A stretch of DNA of 64,000 nucleotides from Secundilactobacillus kimchicus JCM 15530 (GTDB lineage: Bacteria > Bacillota > Bacilli > Lactobacillales > Lactobacillaceae): contig NZ_AZCX01000001.1 in the NCBI RefSeq assembly GCF_001433995.1, positions 372,001 through 436,000 of the forward strand. Direction: 5' to 3'. Below are positions 26,162 to 36,080 of this stretch, piece by piece; the first letter of the stretch is position 1; every line of letters begins with the position of its first letter. The notes below the pieces were generated by a model. That model saw only the letters and a program-made list of their open reading frames with translations. It searched no databases and was not told the DNA's origin. A program made the translations under genes and the position numbers.

Positions 26162-26758
26162 TTACTGATCCTCTCTAATCGTGTGAGCTTCTATCCAATC
26201 CCACACCTCGTCCTTACCCGTTTTTGTTTGGGCTGAAAAGGCCACCAACGTGTCGCGTGGCAAAATATTCAAGGTTTTCTTGACCATGCTCAGTTGTTTA
26301 TTCCACTTACCTCGAGCAATTTTATCCATTTTTGTGGCCACCACCAGCACTGGGATTTCGTAATAACTCAACCAAGTATACATCTGTTGGTCATCTGCCG
26401 TGGGCTCATGGCGCCCGTCAACGAGCGAAATCACCCCTTTTAAGGTGTCGCGTTGGGTCAAATAAGTTTCAATCATCTGCCCCCATTTTTCGCGTTCCTT
26501 TTTGGATACCTTGGCGTACCCGTAACCTGGAACGTCAACAAAATATAGTTGATCTTCCACGTGATAAAAATTCAACGTTTGCGTTTTACCAGGTTGACTG
26601 GATGTTCGCGCGTAACTCTTCCGATTGATCAAAACGTTCGTCAGTGAGGATTTTCCCACGTTAGAACGGCCCACAAAGGCAATTTCTGGGTCGCCCGTTG
26701 TCGGATACTGCTCCGGCGCGACCGCACTCATGACAAGTTCAACGTTATGGACTTCCAT
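26162..26758 (-). CDS. engB: Ribosome biogenesis GTP-binding protein EngB (YsxC)
   Basis: 198-residue GTPase needed for late 50S subunit assembly. G1 GRSNVGKSS (about 31-39), G3 DVPGYG, G4 TKMD and G5 SAQT are all present. The start at 26758 ([13 protein letters not shown]) follows AAAGGAGGG at ideal distance; the longer frame from 26782 has none. It lies downstream of clpX, as in most Firmicutes (tig-clpX-engB). Confidence 0.96.
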   Translation of the reverse strand: MEVHNVELVMSAVAPEQYPTTGDPEIAFVGRSNVGKSSLTNVLINRKSYARTSSQPGKTQTLNFYHVEDQLYFVDVPGYGYAKVSKKEREKWGQMIETYLTQRDTLKGVISLVDGRHEPTADDQQMYTWLSYYEIPVLVVATKMDKIARGKWNKQLSMVKKTLNILPRDTLVAFSAQTKTGKDEVWDWIEAHTIREDQ

Positions 26759-26837
26759 CGTGACCCTCCTTTTATTTCGCACTTTCTATCTTATCATGGA
26801 ACGAGGCACACGCCTACACTCCCAGCTTTGATTGCAC

Positions 26838-26866
26838 AAAAAAACTGGCCAGCAATGCTGACCAGT
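26838..26866 (-). terminator. Terminator of clpX
   Basis: On the minus strand ACTGGTCAGC / GCTGGCCAGT pairs around ATT, followed by seven T. Confidence 0.88.
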
Positions 26867-26872
26867 GTGGAA

Positions 26873-28123
26873 CTAAGACGCTTTTTGATCCTTTAAAATT
26901 AACGCTGGTTCTTGATGATCGCGAACCGTTTCCCCGGTCACAACAACCTTTTTAACATCGTCGCGGCTTGGTAAATCAAACATGATATCACGCATCACGT
27001 CTTCAATAATTGACCGAAGACCACGAGCCCCGGTGTTACGAGCTAACGCTAATTTAGCCATCTCACGCAGTGCATCGTCTTCAAACTCAAGCTCAACGCC
27101 GTCAAGCGAAATCAATTTTTGATATTGTTTCACTAAAGCGTTCTTAGGTTCAGTCAAAATTCGAACAAGGTCATCTTCAGACAACTTTTCAAGAGCTGTC
27201 AAAATTGGTAACCGACCAATGAATTCTGGAATTAAGCCAAATTCGAGCATGTCTTCAGGAATAACCCGTTGCATCAAACTTTCGTTATCGTTAATTGGCT
27301 GGTGATCAGAGTCTGCTCCAAAACCGATTGTTTTATCGCCTAAACGATTCTTGACGATTGTTTCGATGCCGTCAAAAGCCCCACCAACGATAAATAAAAT
27401 ATTGGTGGTATCAATCTGAATAAACTCTTGTTGGGGATGCTTTCGACCACCCTGAGGTGGGACGTTAGCCGTGGTCCCTTCAAGAATCTTCAAGAGGGCT
27501 TGTTGAACCCCTTCACCGGAAACGTCTCGTGTAATCGACACGTTCTCAGATTTCTTCGCAATTTTATCGATTTCGTCGATATAAATAATGCCTTTTTCAG
27601 CACGCTCAACATCGTAATCGGCATTTTGCAATAACTTAAGCAAAATGTTTTCAACGTCTTCACCCACGTAACCAGCCTCTGTCAAGGTGGTGGCGTCAGC
27701 AATGGCGAACGGAACATTCAAAATACGCGCCAACGACTGTGCCAGGTAGGTCTTACCTGAACCAGTCGGTCCAATCATGGTAATGTTACTCTTTTGGAGT
27801 TCTGGACCCTCACTGTTCGCATTAGCCATTTCGTTAACTCGCTTGTAATGGTTATAAACAGCGACTGACAGCGTTCGCTTAGCCTCTTCTTGGCCAATCA
27901 CGTAGTCGTTTAAAGTATCAACAATTTGTTGTGGGGTGGGCACATCAAAAGTAGTTTGCGCATTCTCTTCGCTAAACTCTTCATCAATGATTTCCTTACA
28001 TAAATCAATACATTCGTTGCAGATGTAGACACCTGGTCCGGCCACGATTTTCTTAACTTGATCCTGGGACTTGCCACAGAACGAGCAATTTACGGGGCCG
28101 TTAATGTCAGTGTTTTCAAACAA
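26873..28123 (-). CDS. clpX: ATP-dependent Clp protease, ATP-binding subunit ClpX
   Basis: AAA+ unfoldase that feeds proteins to ClpP. The N-terminal C4 zinc finger is CSFCGKSQ...CNECIDLC (about 14-39). Walker A is [12 protein letters not shown], Walker [10 protein letters not shown], the ClpP-binding IGF-type loop is KTIGFGAD, and sensor 2 is [11 protein letters not shown]. Length is 416. It is preceded by tig after about 175 bases and followed by its own terminator and engB. Confidence 0.97.
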   Translation of the reverse strand: MFENTDINGPVNCSFCGKSQDQVKKIVAGPGVYICNECIDLCKEIIDEEFSEENAQTTFDVPTPQQIVDTLNDYVIGQEEAKRTLSVAVYNHYKRVNEMANANSEGPELQKSNITMIGPTGSGKTYLAQSLARILNVPFAIADATTLTEAGYVGEDVENILLKLLQNADYDVERAEKGIIYIDEIDKIAKKSENVSITRDVSGEGVQQALLKILEGTTANVPPQGGRKHPQQEFIQIDTTNILFIVGGAFDGIETIVKNRLGDKTIGFGADSDHQPINDNESLMQRVIPEDMLEFGLIPEFIGRLPILTALEKLSEDDLVRILTEPKNALVKQYQKLISLDGVELEFEDDALREMAKLALARNTGARGLRSIIEDVMRDIMFDLPSRDDVKKVVVTGETVRDHQEPALILKDQKAS

Positions 28124-28212
28124 ATAGAGTCACCCCTTCATAGTGAGTGCGTTAAGTTATTGGATCTTAACTTCAAGATACTATACCACAGACTAATGGA
28201 ATACAAAAGAAA

Positions 28213-28275
28213 TTAGCCCAAGGGACGATAAGGGCCCAAGCGGAACCGGTGATGAGACCGATTCTTCTTGGACCC
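28213..28275 (-). terminator. Branched hairpin after tig
   Basis: On the minus strand GGGTCCAAG pairs with CTTGGGCCC, enclosing AATCGGT / ACCGGTT. The downstream T tract is weak, so termination may be partial, with read-through into clpX. Confidence 0.5.
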
Positions 28276-28299
28276 TCTTCATCTCAACGCCAGAATTGC

Positions 28300-29625
28300 T
28301 TACTTGCTTTCCTTGTCGTCTTTATCGTCTTTTTTAGCTTTTGCATCTTGCTTAGCTGAATCGGTAATGACAGCTACGGCGTTTTTAACCGCAATATCGT
28401 GCTTGAGCATGTCATCCGTTAAAGCAGAACGAACAGCACTTTCTTCCATGCCGTATTGACCAGCTAAATCTTTAACTTCAGCCTGAATTTCGTCTTCAGT
28501 AGGTTCAATCTTTTCAGCTTCAACAACGGCTTCAAGAACTAAGTTAGTCTTTACCCGACGTTCTGCATCGGCAGCGAACTGCTTGTGCAAGTCGTCTTCA
28601 GTTGTTCCAGTCAACTGGAAGTACATCTTAGGGTCAATTCCTTGTTGTTGCATGTTGGCCAAGTATTGATCCATTTGACGGTGAATGTCATCTTCCATCA
28701 TAGCTTCTGGAATGTCCTTAATCTCTGCATTGTCAACGGCTTGGCCAATGGCATCGTCTTCAATGGCATCGTGGGCTTCCTTAGTCTTTTGTTCCTTCAA
28801 CTCGTCTTTAATCTTAGCCTTTAATTCTTCAAGGCTGTCGACTTCTTCATCAACGTCCTTAGCAAATTCATCATCCAACTTTGGTAATTCCTTTGCTTTC
28901 ACTTCATGAATCGTCGTCTTAAAGGTTGCTTCTTTGCCTTGCAATTCTTCAGCTTGGTAGTCTTTAGGGAAGGTAACCTTCACTTCGACATCCTCGCCTG
29001 CTTTGTGACCAACTAATTGATCTTCAAAACCCGGAATAAATGAGCCTGAACCCAACTCAAGTGAGTAGTTATCAGCCTTACCACCGTCAAATTGCTTGCC
29101 ATCAACGTAACCATCAAAGTCAATCACAACAGTGTCGCCCTCAGCAGCAGCTTGGTCTTCTTTCAAGACAAGTTCAGCTTGTTGCTCTTGCATTGATTCA
29201 AGGCGAGCATCGACGTCCTTAGCGTAAACTCGAGTGTTTTGCTTAGGAACTGAAAGGCCTTTGTAATCGCCCAATTTAACATCAGGTTTAACGGTCACAA
29301 CCGCCTTTAAAACCCAAGGCTTGTCCTTGTCCATTGATTCAACGTTAATTTCTGGTTGATCTACTGGTTCAATGCCGGCCTCTTCGATTGCCTTAGCATA
29401 TTCATCTGGTAAAACGATGTTTAAAGCATCTTGGTACAATGCTTCTTCACCATACATCTGGTTGAAGATTTGACGCGGAACTTTACCCTTCCGGAAACCT
29501 GGAACTTGTAAGTTTTTTTTGGTCCGGTCGAATGCTTTATCCAAACCGTCTTTGATTTGATCATAAGCAATTTCAAAAGTCAGTTCGCCTTTATTAGCGT
29601 CCTTCTTTTCCCATTTTGCAGCCAT
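28300..29625 (-). CDS. tig: Trigger factor
   Basis: Ribosome-bound chaperone and prolyl isomerase for nascent chains. The order is the N-terminal ribosome-binding domain with the [16 protein letters not shown] signature (about 44-59), a central FKBP-type isomerase domain ([20 protein letters not shown], about 162-245), and the C-terminal helical arms. The tail is unusually rich in Asp/Lys ([12 protein letters not shown]). Length of 441 is normal. GGAGGG precedes the ATG. A 195-base gap with a terminator separates it from tuf. Confidence 0.97.
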   Translation of the reverse strand: MAAKWEKKDANKGELTFEIAYDQIKDGLDKAFDRTKKNLQVPGFRKGKVPRQIFNQMYGEEALYQDALNIVLPDEYAKAIEEAGIEPVDQPEINVESMDKDKPWVLKAVVTVKPDVKLGDYKGLSVPKQNTRVYAKDVDARLESMQEQQAELVLKEDQAAAEGDTVVIDFDGYVDGKQFDGGKADNYSLELGSGSFIPGFEDQLVGHKAGEDVEVKVTFPKDYQAEELQGKEATFKTTIHEVKAKELPKLDDEFAKDVDEEVDSLEELKAKIKDELKEQKTKEAHDAIEDDAIGQAVDNAEIKDIPEAMMEDDIHRQMDQYLANMQQQGIDPKMYFQLTGTTEDDLHKQFAADAERRVKTNLVLEAVVEAEKIEPTEDEIQAEVKDLAGQYGMEESAVRSALTDDMLKHDIAVKNAVAVITDSAKQDAKAKKDDKDDKESK

Positions 29626-29767
29626 TATTTTCCCTCCGAATTAAATATCTATTCGAATACGTTCATATTCAAATTGCGTACAGACTTTAGTTTACCGTAT
29701 CAGTCATAAAAAGTAAAACAATTTCGGCAAAAATCGCGGTCCCTCGCGTATTTCACTGTCTCAAAAT

Positions 29768-29797
29768 AAAAAGCCCGCGGGTTTCCCCTCGGACTTT
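29768..29797 (-). terminator. Terminator of tuf
   Basis: On the minus strand AGTCCG-GGG pairs with CCC-CGGGCT around GAAA, followed by TTTTTATTTT. Confidence 0.85.
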
Positions 29798-29820
29798 CTA
29801 CCGGATATTAATCGTGTGTG

Positions 29821-31008
<1,188 letters not shown>

Positions 31009-31075
31009 TAATGAAACCTCCTGTATTTTTCACAAAGATTATGCCGACGGAAACCGTCGACACCCTTTAGTGACA

Positions 31076-31104
31076 ATTATACTACTTCTCCTCGAAAAGG
31101 TAAA
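31076..31104 (-). promoter_or_regulatory. Proximal sigma-A promoter of tuf (P2)
   Basis: On the minus strand TTTACC (31104-31099), a 17-base spacer, TATAAT (31081-31076). Confidence 0.7.
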
Positions 31105-31134
31105 TCGAGAATCCCTCAAGAAGAATCCTTAAAC

Positions 31135-31163
31135 ATTATATAGATTGAACGAATGTTTGTAAA
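31135..31163 (-). promoter_or_regulatory. Distal sigma-A promoter of tuf (P1)
   Basis: On the minus strand TTTACA (31163-31158), a 17-base spacer, TATAAT (31140-31135). It is exactly 59 bases upstream of the second promoter. Confidence 0.7.
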
Positions 31164-31196
31164 CTATAAAATACCGATTTCTGAAAAAGAATTCGA

Positions 31197-32111
31197 CTAA
31201 CTTTGCATTGCTTGTGTCAAAGCCGCTAGTTTTTGTCGCCATGCCGTCATTGACTCGTCTTCCGCTTTCGGCCGACCCGGTGTTTTCGATGGGCCATCTA
31301 AACTCTGACTAGCCGCGGCCACCCACCTTTCAGGGCTGGTGACAACGTCATCAATAAACGGATACAGCAACGTCAAATTAACCATTTCGCCTTCTAATAA
31401 GGCCACTAATAATCCCGGATCAGTTCCCCGGCGCGATAAGGTTTCCAGCAATCGCTCTTGAACTTGCCTAACGGTCGGCTGTTCATCAAAATCTGTCAGT
31501 TGGCTGGGCACAATTTCCCGCGGTTCACCAATCAGCCACTGAAACCTAACCGGCTTATCAAATCGGAGCTTTTGCAAATCTTGAAGTAGCGTTACCCGAA
31601 TGATGGGCGTCACAAATGGATCTACCAACAAGTGTTGGGTGGCTGTGAGCCACTCCTTGAGAGGTAGTTGTTTCCCCCGCTCATACCGTTCACGCTGTCC
31701 AGCAATGGATTCCGTGGCCAACTGATAAAACGCTTGATAGGCAGCTTGGAATCCCACCTGTTGTCGGTGGTGCTGTTCCGCCATATTAATTTGTTGATTG
31801 GCGGCTTGCTTCATAGCTGAATTCGTTACCGTCGCCGCTATCTGGTTTGCCATTAGTAACTGGTCATTTTCCAACACAACCGTCATCAAGAACTGAAAGT
31901 GATCCGCATCTGATAAGTAACTATCCGGTGCTTGCAAAACGACTTCAAACGCATACGCTGCATCTCCTAACGACATTAAGCTACGGGCTAATAAGTGGTT
32001 GATTTTAGCGCTGGGACGGGTCTGATAAATCGCTTCATAACGTTGGACAGCGGTTTGCCAGTCCCCGTCTTTAAACGCCTGATTTGCTTGGGCTAATGGT
32101 CGGTCATCCAT
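31197..32111 (-). CDS. TPR-repeat protein, unknown function
   Basis: 304-residue cytosolic protein with tetratricopeptide-like helices at the N-terminus (QANQAFKDGDWQTAVQRYEAIYQ, INHLLARSLMSLGDAAYAFEV) and a less conserved helical C-terminal half. It resembles lactobacillus TPR proteins encoded after rnjB; no biochemical role is known. The start at 32111 follows GGGGAGGAAAACG. The in-frame extension up to 32168 would be encoded within the rnjB terminator and is rejected. Confidence 0.75.
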   Translation of the reverse strand: MDDRPLAQANQAFKDGDWQTAVQRYEAIYQTRPSAKINHLLARSLMSLGDAAYAFEVVLQAPDSYLSDADHFQFLMTVVLENDQLLMANQIAATVTNSAMKQAANQQINMAEQHHRQQVGFQAAYQAFYQLATESIAGQRERYERGKQLPLKEWLTATQHLLVDPFVTPIIRVTLLQDLQKLRFDKPVRFQWLIGEPREIVPSQLTDFDEQPTVRQVQERLLETLSRRGTDPGLLVALLEGEMVNLTLLYPFIDDVVTSPERWVAAASQSLDGPSKTPGRPKAEDESMTAWRQKLAALTQAMQS

Positions 32112-32126
32112 CGTTTTCCTCCCCAC

Positions 32127-32161
32127 GAAAAAGCCGTTCCTCAGCGACAGCTCGGAACGAC
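32127..32161 (-). terminator. Terminator between rnjB and the TPR gene
   Basis: On the minus strand GTCGTTCC pairs with GGAACGGC, followed by TTTTTC. It lies 16 bases before the TPR gene start and may only reduce read-through. Confidence 0.7.
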
Positions 32162-32169
32162 CCTTCAAC

Positions 32170-33906
32170 TTATTTTTCCACTTTCGGTGCGGCCTCCGAC
32201 TGACTCTTTTTCTTTTTGCCCTTAGGCTTTTTACGTCGTGGGTCGACTTCCATAATCACCGGTAAGATAACTGGATGCCGCCTTGTTTGTTCAAATAGGT
32301 ACCGGTTCAGCTTTTCGCGGACGTCCTGTTTCAAATGAGTCCAGTCAAACTCTTTGTTATCCAAGTTGTCTTGGACCGTTTTAGTCACAATATCCGCACT
32401 TTCCCGCATCAAGTCCTTATTTGCTTTAACGTAAACAAAGCCACGGGACGTAATCTTAGGTTCCGAAATAATCTGTTTCTTCTTGTGGTCAATTGTGACA
32501 ACGGCCACAAAAATCCCGTCTTCTGATAACACTTTACGATCCCGTAACACGATGTTTCCGATATCGCCAACACCAATACCATCAATCATCGTGTTGCCAA
32601 CCTCAATACTGCCACTCAAGACCATATCGTGACCATCATAGACTAATTGATCACCCTTAGCCGTTAAGAAGATGTGGTCATCATCCATCCCCACTTCCAA
32701 GGCAGCTTCACGGTGTGCCTCTAACAAGCGGTATTCACCTTGAACTGGAATGAGGTAGGTCGGATGGAGCAAGTTCAACATCAATTGAAGGTCCGTTTTG
32801 CTGGCGTGTCCCGAGGAATTTAATTCATCCGAAATGGCCTTAACCTCAGCGCCGGCGCGATAAATCATGTCCCGGGTTTTGGCAACCGTCGTTTCCATCG
32901 CGTGCGACGGTGTCGTGGTGATAAACACCAAATCACCAGGCTCGATGGACGGGCCCTTTTCTTGCTTGTTAGCCATCCGTTGAAGGGCCTTAATTGGTTC
33001 GCCCATCTTCCCGGTTTGCACAATGACAATTTGTTCTGGCGCCAATTTTTCTAACTGTTCAGCATTAATCAACAAATCGTCTTCAGGTAAGACCAATTTG
33101 TTTAAGCGCATTGCCGTATCCACGATTTTTTCAATATCACGGCCGGTCAATAACACCTTTCGGTTTGTCTTGGCAGCTGCATTAAAGACCTGTTGCATTC
33201 GCAAAATGTTCGACCCAACGCTAGCCACAATGATTCGCCCATTCTGATAGTTGAACGTTTCGGACACGTAGTCGTAAATATCACGCTCGGTGGCCGTCTC
33301 ATTTGGATTCTCCGCATTAGCTGAATCGCTTAACAATGCTAATACACCATCTTTGCCAATTTCCGCAAGCCGGGCATAATCCGTTTGAAAACCGTGGACT
33401 GCCGTCTGGTCAAATTTAAAATCACCAGTATAAACAATGCTACCCGCGGCCGTCTTCAAAACAACCCCAAAGGATTCTGGAATCGAGTGCGTCGTCTTGA
33501 AGAACGAAGCAGTCACGTCTCCAAAATCAATTTCAGTGTTGGCATCGACCACGTGAAAATCATCAAAATCCTTCACATTAGCATCGTTTTGGACGTTTAA
33601 CTTGGCTAACTCGATTGTTAACTCAGAACCAAAAACCGGGACTTTGAACTCCTCAAGAAAATACGGTAAAGCGCCAATCGCATCGGCATGCCCGTGAGTC
33701 AAGAAGACCCCCACGATTCGGTCTGCGTTTTCCTTTAAGTACGTGTAATCAGGGATGACAATATCGATCCCTAATAGCTCATTTTCTGGATACTGTAACC
33801 CACAATCCATCACGTAAATGCCATCATTCACATCAACTAAATACATGTTCTTACCGTTTTCACGGACACCGCCAAGCGGCATTATTTTTATGCTAGTCTG
33901 TTCCAT
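32170..33906 (-). CDS. rnjB: Ribonuclease J2 (degenerate active site)
   Basis: 578-residue metallo-beta-lactamase/beta-CASP nuclease of the RNase J family, part of the mRNA decay machinery as partner of RNase J1 (53.6 kb). The first zinc motif, HxHxDH in active enzymes, reads HGHADA (71-76). The late C-terminal histidine motif PxHGEYR reads PVQGEYR (Gln389). THSIPES and TGDFKFD are kept. Two metal ligands are therefore missing, which suggests a mainly structural role in the J1/J2 complex. The tail is Lys-rich (RRKKPKGKKKK). GAGGTG precedes the ATG. It lies downstream of rpsO, as is usual in lactobacilli. Confidence 0.93.
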   Translation of the reverse strand: MEQTSIKIMPLGGVRENGKNMYLVDVNDGIYVMDCGLQYPENELLGIDIVIPDYTYLKENADRIVGVFLTHGHADAIGALPYFLEEFKVPVFGSELTIELAKLNVQNDANVKDFDDFHVVDANTEIDFGDVTASFFKTTHSIPESFGVVLKTAAGSIVYTGDFKFDQTAVHGFQTDYARLAEIGKDGVLALLSDSANAENPNETATERDIYDYVSETFNYQNGRIIVASVGSNILRMQQVFNAAAKTNRKVLLTGRDIEKIVDTAMRLNKLVLPEDDLLINAEQLEKLAPEQIVIVQTGKMGEPIKALQRMANKQEKGPSIEPGDLVFITTTPSHAMETTVAKTRDMIYRAGAEVKAISDELNSSGHASKTDLQLMLNLLHPTYLIPVQGEYRLLEAHREAALEVGMDDDHIFLTAKGDQLVYDGHDMVLSGSIEVGNTMIDGIGVGDIGNIVLRDRKVLSEDGIFVAVVTIDHKKKQIISEPKITSRGFVYVKANKDLMRESADIVTKTVQDNLDNKEFDWTHLKQDVREKLNRYLFEQTRRHPVILPVIMEVDPRRKKPKGKKKKSQSEAAPKVEK

Positions 33907-34209
33907 AATTCACCTCAAACAAATTTACTCAATCTCCCCGTAAAAACGCCGTTACATCAAACGGGTCGCTTTTGCCAGGTCATTGTTATCCCCATCGTTT
34001 CTGGGGGCCGACTACAAACTGGTTACAGTTTATCATACTTTTATTGAAACTCCTACTTTCAGCCAATAAATTATACTAACTCGCTTGGCATCGTGATTCG
34101 CTAGTTTTGCCCGGCTTGAATCACAATGAAAAAAGCCCCCGCAAAATTGCAGGGACCCTCTGAGAAAATAAAAAAAGCGCCCAGTAGCTGAGCGCTTTGA
34201 TTGCTTGAA
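33907..34209. other. Gene-free stretch between rpsO and rnjB
   Basis: It holds two rpsO terminator hairpins at the right end and the rnjB ribosome site at the left end. A GC-rich segment near 33990-34020 (CCCCATCGTTTCTGGGGG) can fold into a short hairpin in the rnjB leader. No gene is seen. Confidence 0.5.
34125..34199 (-). terminator. Tandem terminators of rpsO
   Basis: On the minus strand a first hairpin AAAGCGCTCAG...TGGGCGCTTTTTTT (34171-34199) is followed by a second, TCCCTGCAATTTTGCGGGGGCTTTTTT (about 34125-34160). Confidence 0.8.
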
Positions 34210-34479
34210 TTAACGACGCAGACCCAAGCTTTGGATCAAGTCACGGTAACGTTGAATGTCAGTCTTACGAAGGTAAGCTAACAAGTTACGACGGTGACCG
34301 ATCTTCTTCATCAACCCACGTTGTGAGTGGAAGTCTTTTTTGTGTTCTTTCATATGCGTGTTCAATTCGTTAATGTCGGCAGTCAATACCGCGATTTGAA
34401 CTTCAGCAGAACCAGTGTCGCCATCATGACGAGCATACTGCTTCATAATTTCGTTTTTCTTTTCTTGACTAATAGCCAT
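34210..34479 (-). CDS. rpsO: 30S ribosomal protein S15
   Basis: 89-residue primary rRNA-binding protein of the 30S platform. Helices carry the conserved [29 protein letters not shown] and the RNA-contacting [21 protein letters not shown] at 34479 is the standard start; the frame's earlier GTG at 34491 overlaps the ribosome site GGTGGGA. It lies upstream of rnjB, with two terminators between. Confidence 0.97.
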   Translation of the reverse strand: MAISQEKKNEIMKQYARHDGDTGSAEVQIAVLTADINELNTHMKEHKKDFHSQRGLMKKIGHRRNLLAYLRKTDIQRYRDLIQSLGLRR

Positions 34480-34653
34480 GAGAAATCCCACCTTAAAAAA
34501 TATTTTGTCCGCCTGTCACCGGGTAACCGTGAGATGAGATCGCGAATCACTAAGTGAAGGCAATTAAGAACGTTTTTAATTGTACCTGAATCCTTTCTAA
34601 ATAACAAGCACTGCTTATCAAGTAATTTTACTTGTCATTTGTCATTCCAACGG

Positions 34654-34682
34654 TTGCAATCACCTGCTTTGTTTTGTATAAT
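34654..34682 (+). promoter_or_regulatory. Sigma-A promoter of rpsT
   Basis: TTGCAA (34654-34659), a 17-base spacer, TATAAT (34677-34682). Confidence 0.8.
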
Positions 34683-34740
34683 AACATTCGTTGAAAAAAA
34701 TTACGATAGCCATCTGGCTTCTCGCATGGAGGTGAACCAA

Positions 34741-35004
34741 ATGCCAATTATCAAATCTGCAATCGAACGTGCCAAGACCAACGTTAAGTCAAACAAACGT
34801 AACGCTGCTCAATTAAGCACGATGCGGACAACTGTTAAAAAGTTTGAAAAAGCAGTGACCAACCACGATAACAACGCCGCTGAATTATACAAGGCTGCTT
34901 CTAGTGCCGTTGATCGCGCCGCTTCAAAAGGTTTAATCAAAACCAACAAAGCTTCCCGCGACAAGTCACGGATGGCTGCTCGGTTAGCAAAAGCTAACGC
35001 CTAA
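34741..35004 (+). CDS. rpsT: 30S ribosomal protein S20
   Basis: 87-residue basic helical-bundle protein that binds 16S rRNA. It begins [21 protein letters not shown] and ends with the conserved [16 protein letters not shown]. The ATG at 34741 follows GGAGGTG; the longer open frame from 34639 spans the promoter and is rejected. It is transcribed alone, convergent with holA, as in many Firmicutes. Confidence 0.97.
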   Translation: MPIIKSAIERAKTNVKSNKRNAAQLSTMRTTVKKFEKAVTNHDNNAAELYKAASSAVDRAASKGLIKTNKASRDKSRMAARLAKANA

Positions 35005-35022
35005 CACTTAATTGAAACAATC

Positions 35023-35058
35023 AAAAAGGACCGATTCGATCGAATCGGTCCTTTTTGT
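35023..35058. terminator. Bidirectional terminator rpsT / holA
   Basis: A 16-bp stem AAAAAGGACCGATTCG (35023-35038) / 35041-35056 with a two-base apex, making an almost perfect palindrome, with five A and five T on the flanks. Confidence 0.93.
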
Positions 35059-35060
35059 GT

Positions 35061-36080
35061 CTAAGCTGCTTGACTAGCATACTTTAACATAAACAATTCA
35101 AATAGTGTCATGGGATCTTGACTAGTGGATTTTAGGTCCTTCTCAATCTCAATCAGCCCTAGGTAAGCCCGCTTCAGGTTTACCTGTTGCAAGTGCCGCA
35201 AGCTCTGAAGCGCTAATTTCACACGGTACGGGTGAACCTTAAGTGTCGATGCAATGGTGCCTTGGCTATAGCCATTTCTAGCAAGGATCTGACACTGAAT
35301 TAATAATCGGAATTGGCTCACCAACACTGCGTTAATTCTTAGCGGTTCCTCCTTAGTTAGAATCAGCCCCCGATACAGGGTTAACGCCGCGTTAATTTTT
35401 TTGGCCATCACCGCATTGACCAAATCAAAGACGTTTTGATCCAATGTTTTGGTCACTAATTCCCCAACTACCGAACTTGTAATGATCTTGGTGTCATAAC
35501 AAGCTAATTCCAACTTGGGGAGTTCGTTCATCATTAGGGTTAAATCACCACCAGTTCGTTGCTGCAACTGTTCGAAAGCCGGATCGTCGATCGTATAGCC
35601 ATCAACCGCTAATCGATCCGCCAACAAAGTTTGGATTTGACGCTCCCCAAGTGCCTCAAGCGCCACAACCTCAGCTTGTTTTTTGAGGGTTTTGACCAAT
35701 TTTTTTCGACTATCTAGTTTTCCAGTGACAAAAATGACCACAACACTGGTCGGCTCGGGATGTTCAATATACTGCAACAGCCCATCAATATCATGATCGA
35801 CTTTACCGCCCTTCTCAGTGGTTAAAAACGTCGCACGGTCGATAAAAACCAACCGACGTTCGCCAAAAAACGGGGCTGACATGGCATCATCTAGCGCCTG
35901 AGCAACTGGCGTTGTTTCCATATCGTAAGTCACGAAATTCATAGTTTGTTCACTTTCTGGAACCAGCGCGCGAAACGCCTGTCGCAATTGGTTAGCCAGA
36001 TAAGGTTGATTGCCCGTCACTAAATAAAGTGGGCGCGGCGTTTGTTTTTTTAGTTCAGAAAGAACGGAAACGTAAGTCAC
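35061..36080 (-). CDS. holA: DNA polymerase III subunit delta
   Basis: Clamp-loader wrench subunit that opens the sliding clamp. 339 residues with the delta fold: N-terminal PRPLYLVTGNQPYLANQLRQAF, DDAMSAPFFGERRLVFIDRATF (the clamp-contacting region) and a C-terminal helical collar. No functional P-loop is expected in delta. The GTG start at 36080 lies 9 bases after GGAGG and overlaps the comEC end by 26 bases. The order comEC-holA-(rpsT) is conserved. Confidence 0.94.
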   Translation of the reverse strand: MTYVSVLSELKKQTPRPLYLVTGNQPYLANQLRQAFRALVPESEQTMNFVTYDMETTPVAQALDDAMSAPFFGERRLVFIDRATFLTTEKGGKVDHDIDGLLQYIEHPEPTSVVVIFVTGKLDSRKKLVKTLKKQAEVVALEALGERQIQTLLADRLAVDGYTIDDPAFEQLQQRTGGDLTLMMNELPKLELACYDTKIITSSVVGELVTKTLDQNVFDLVNAVMAKKINAALTLYRGLILTKEEPLRINAVLVSQFRLLIQCQILARNGYSQGTIASTLKVHPYRVKLALQSLRHLQQVNLKRAYLGLIEIEKDLKSTSQDPMTLFELFMLKYASQAA

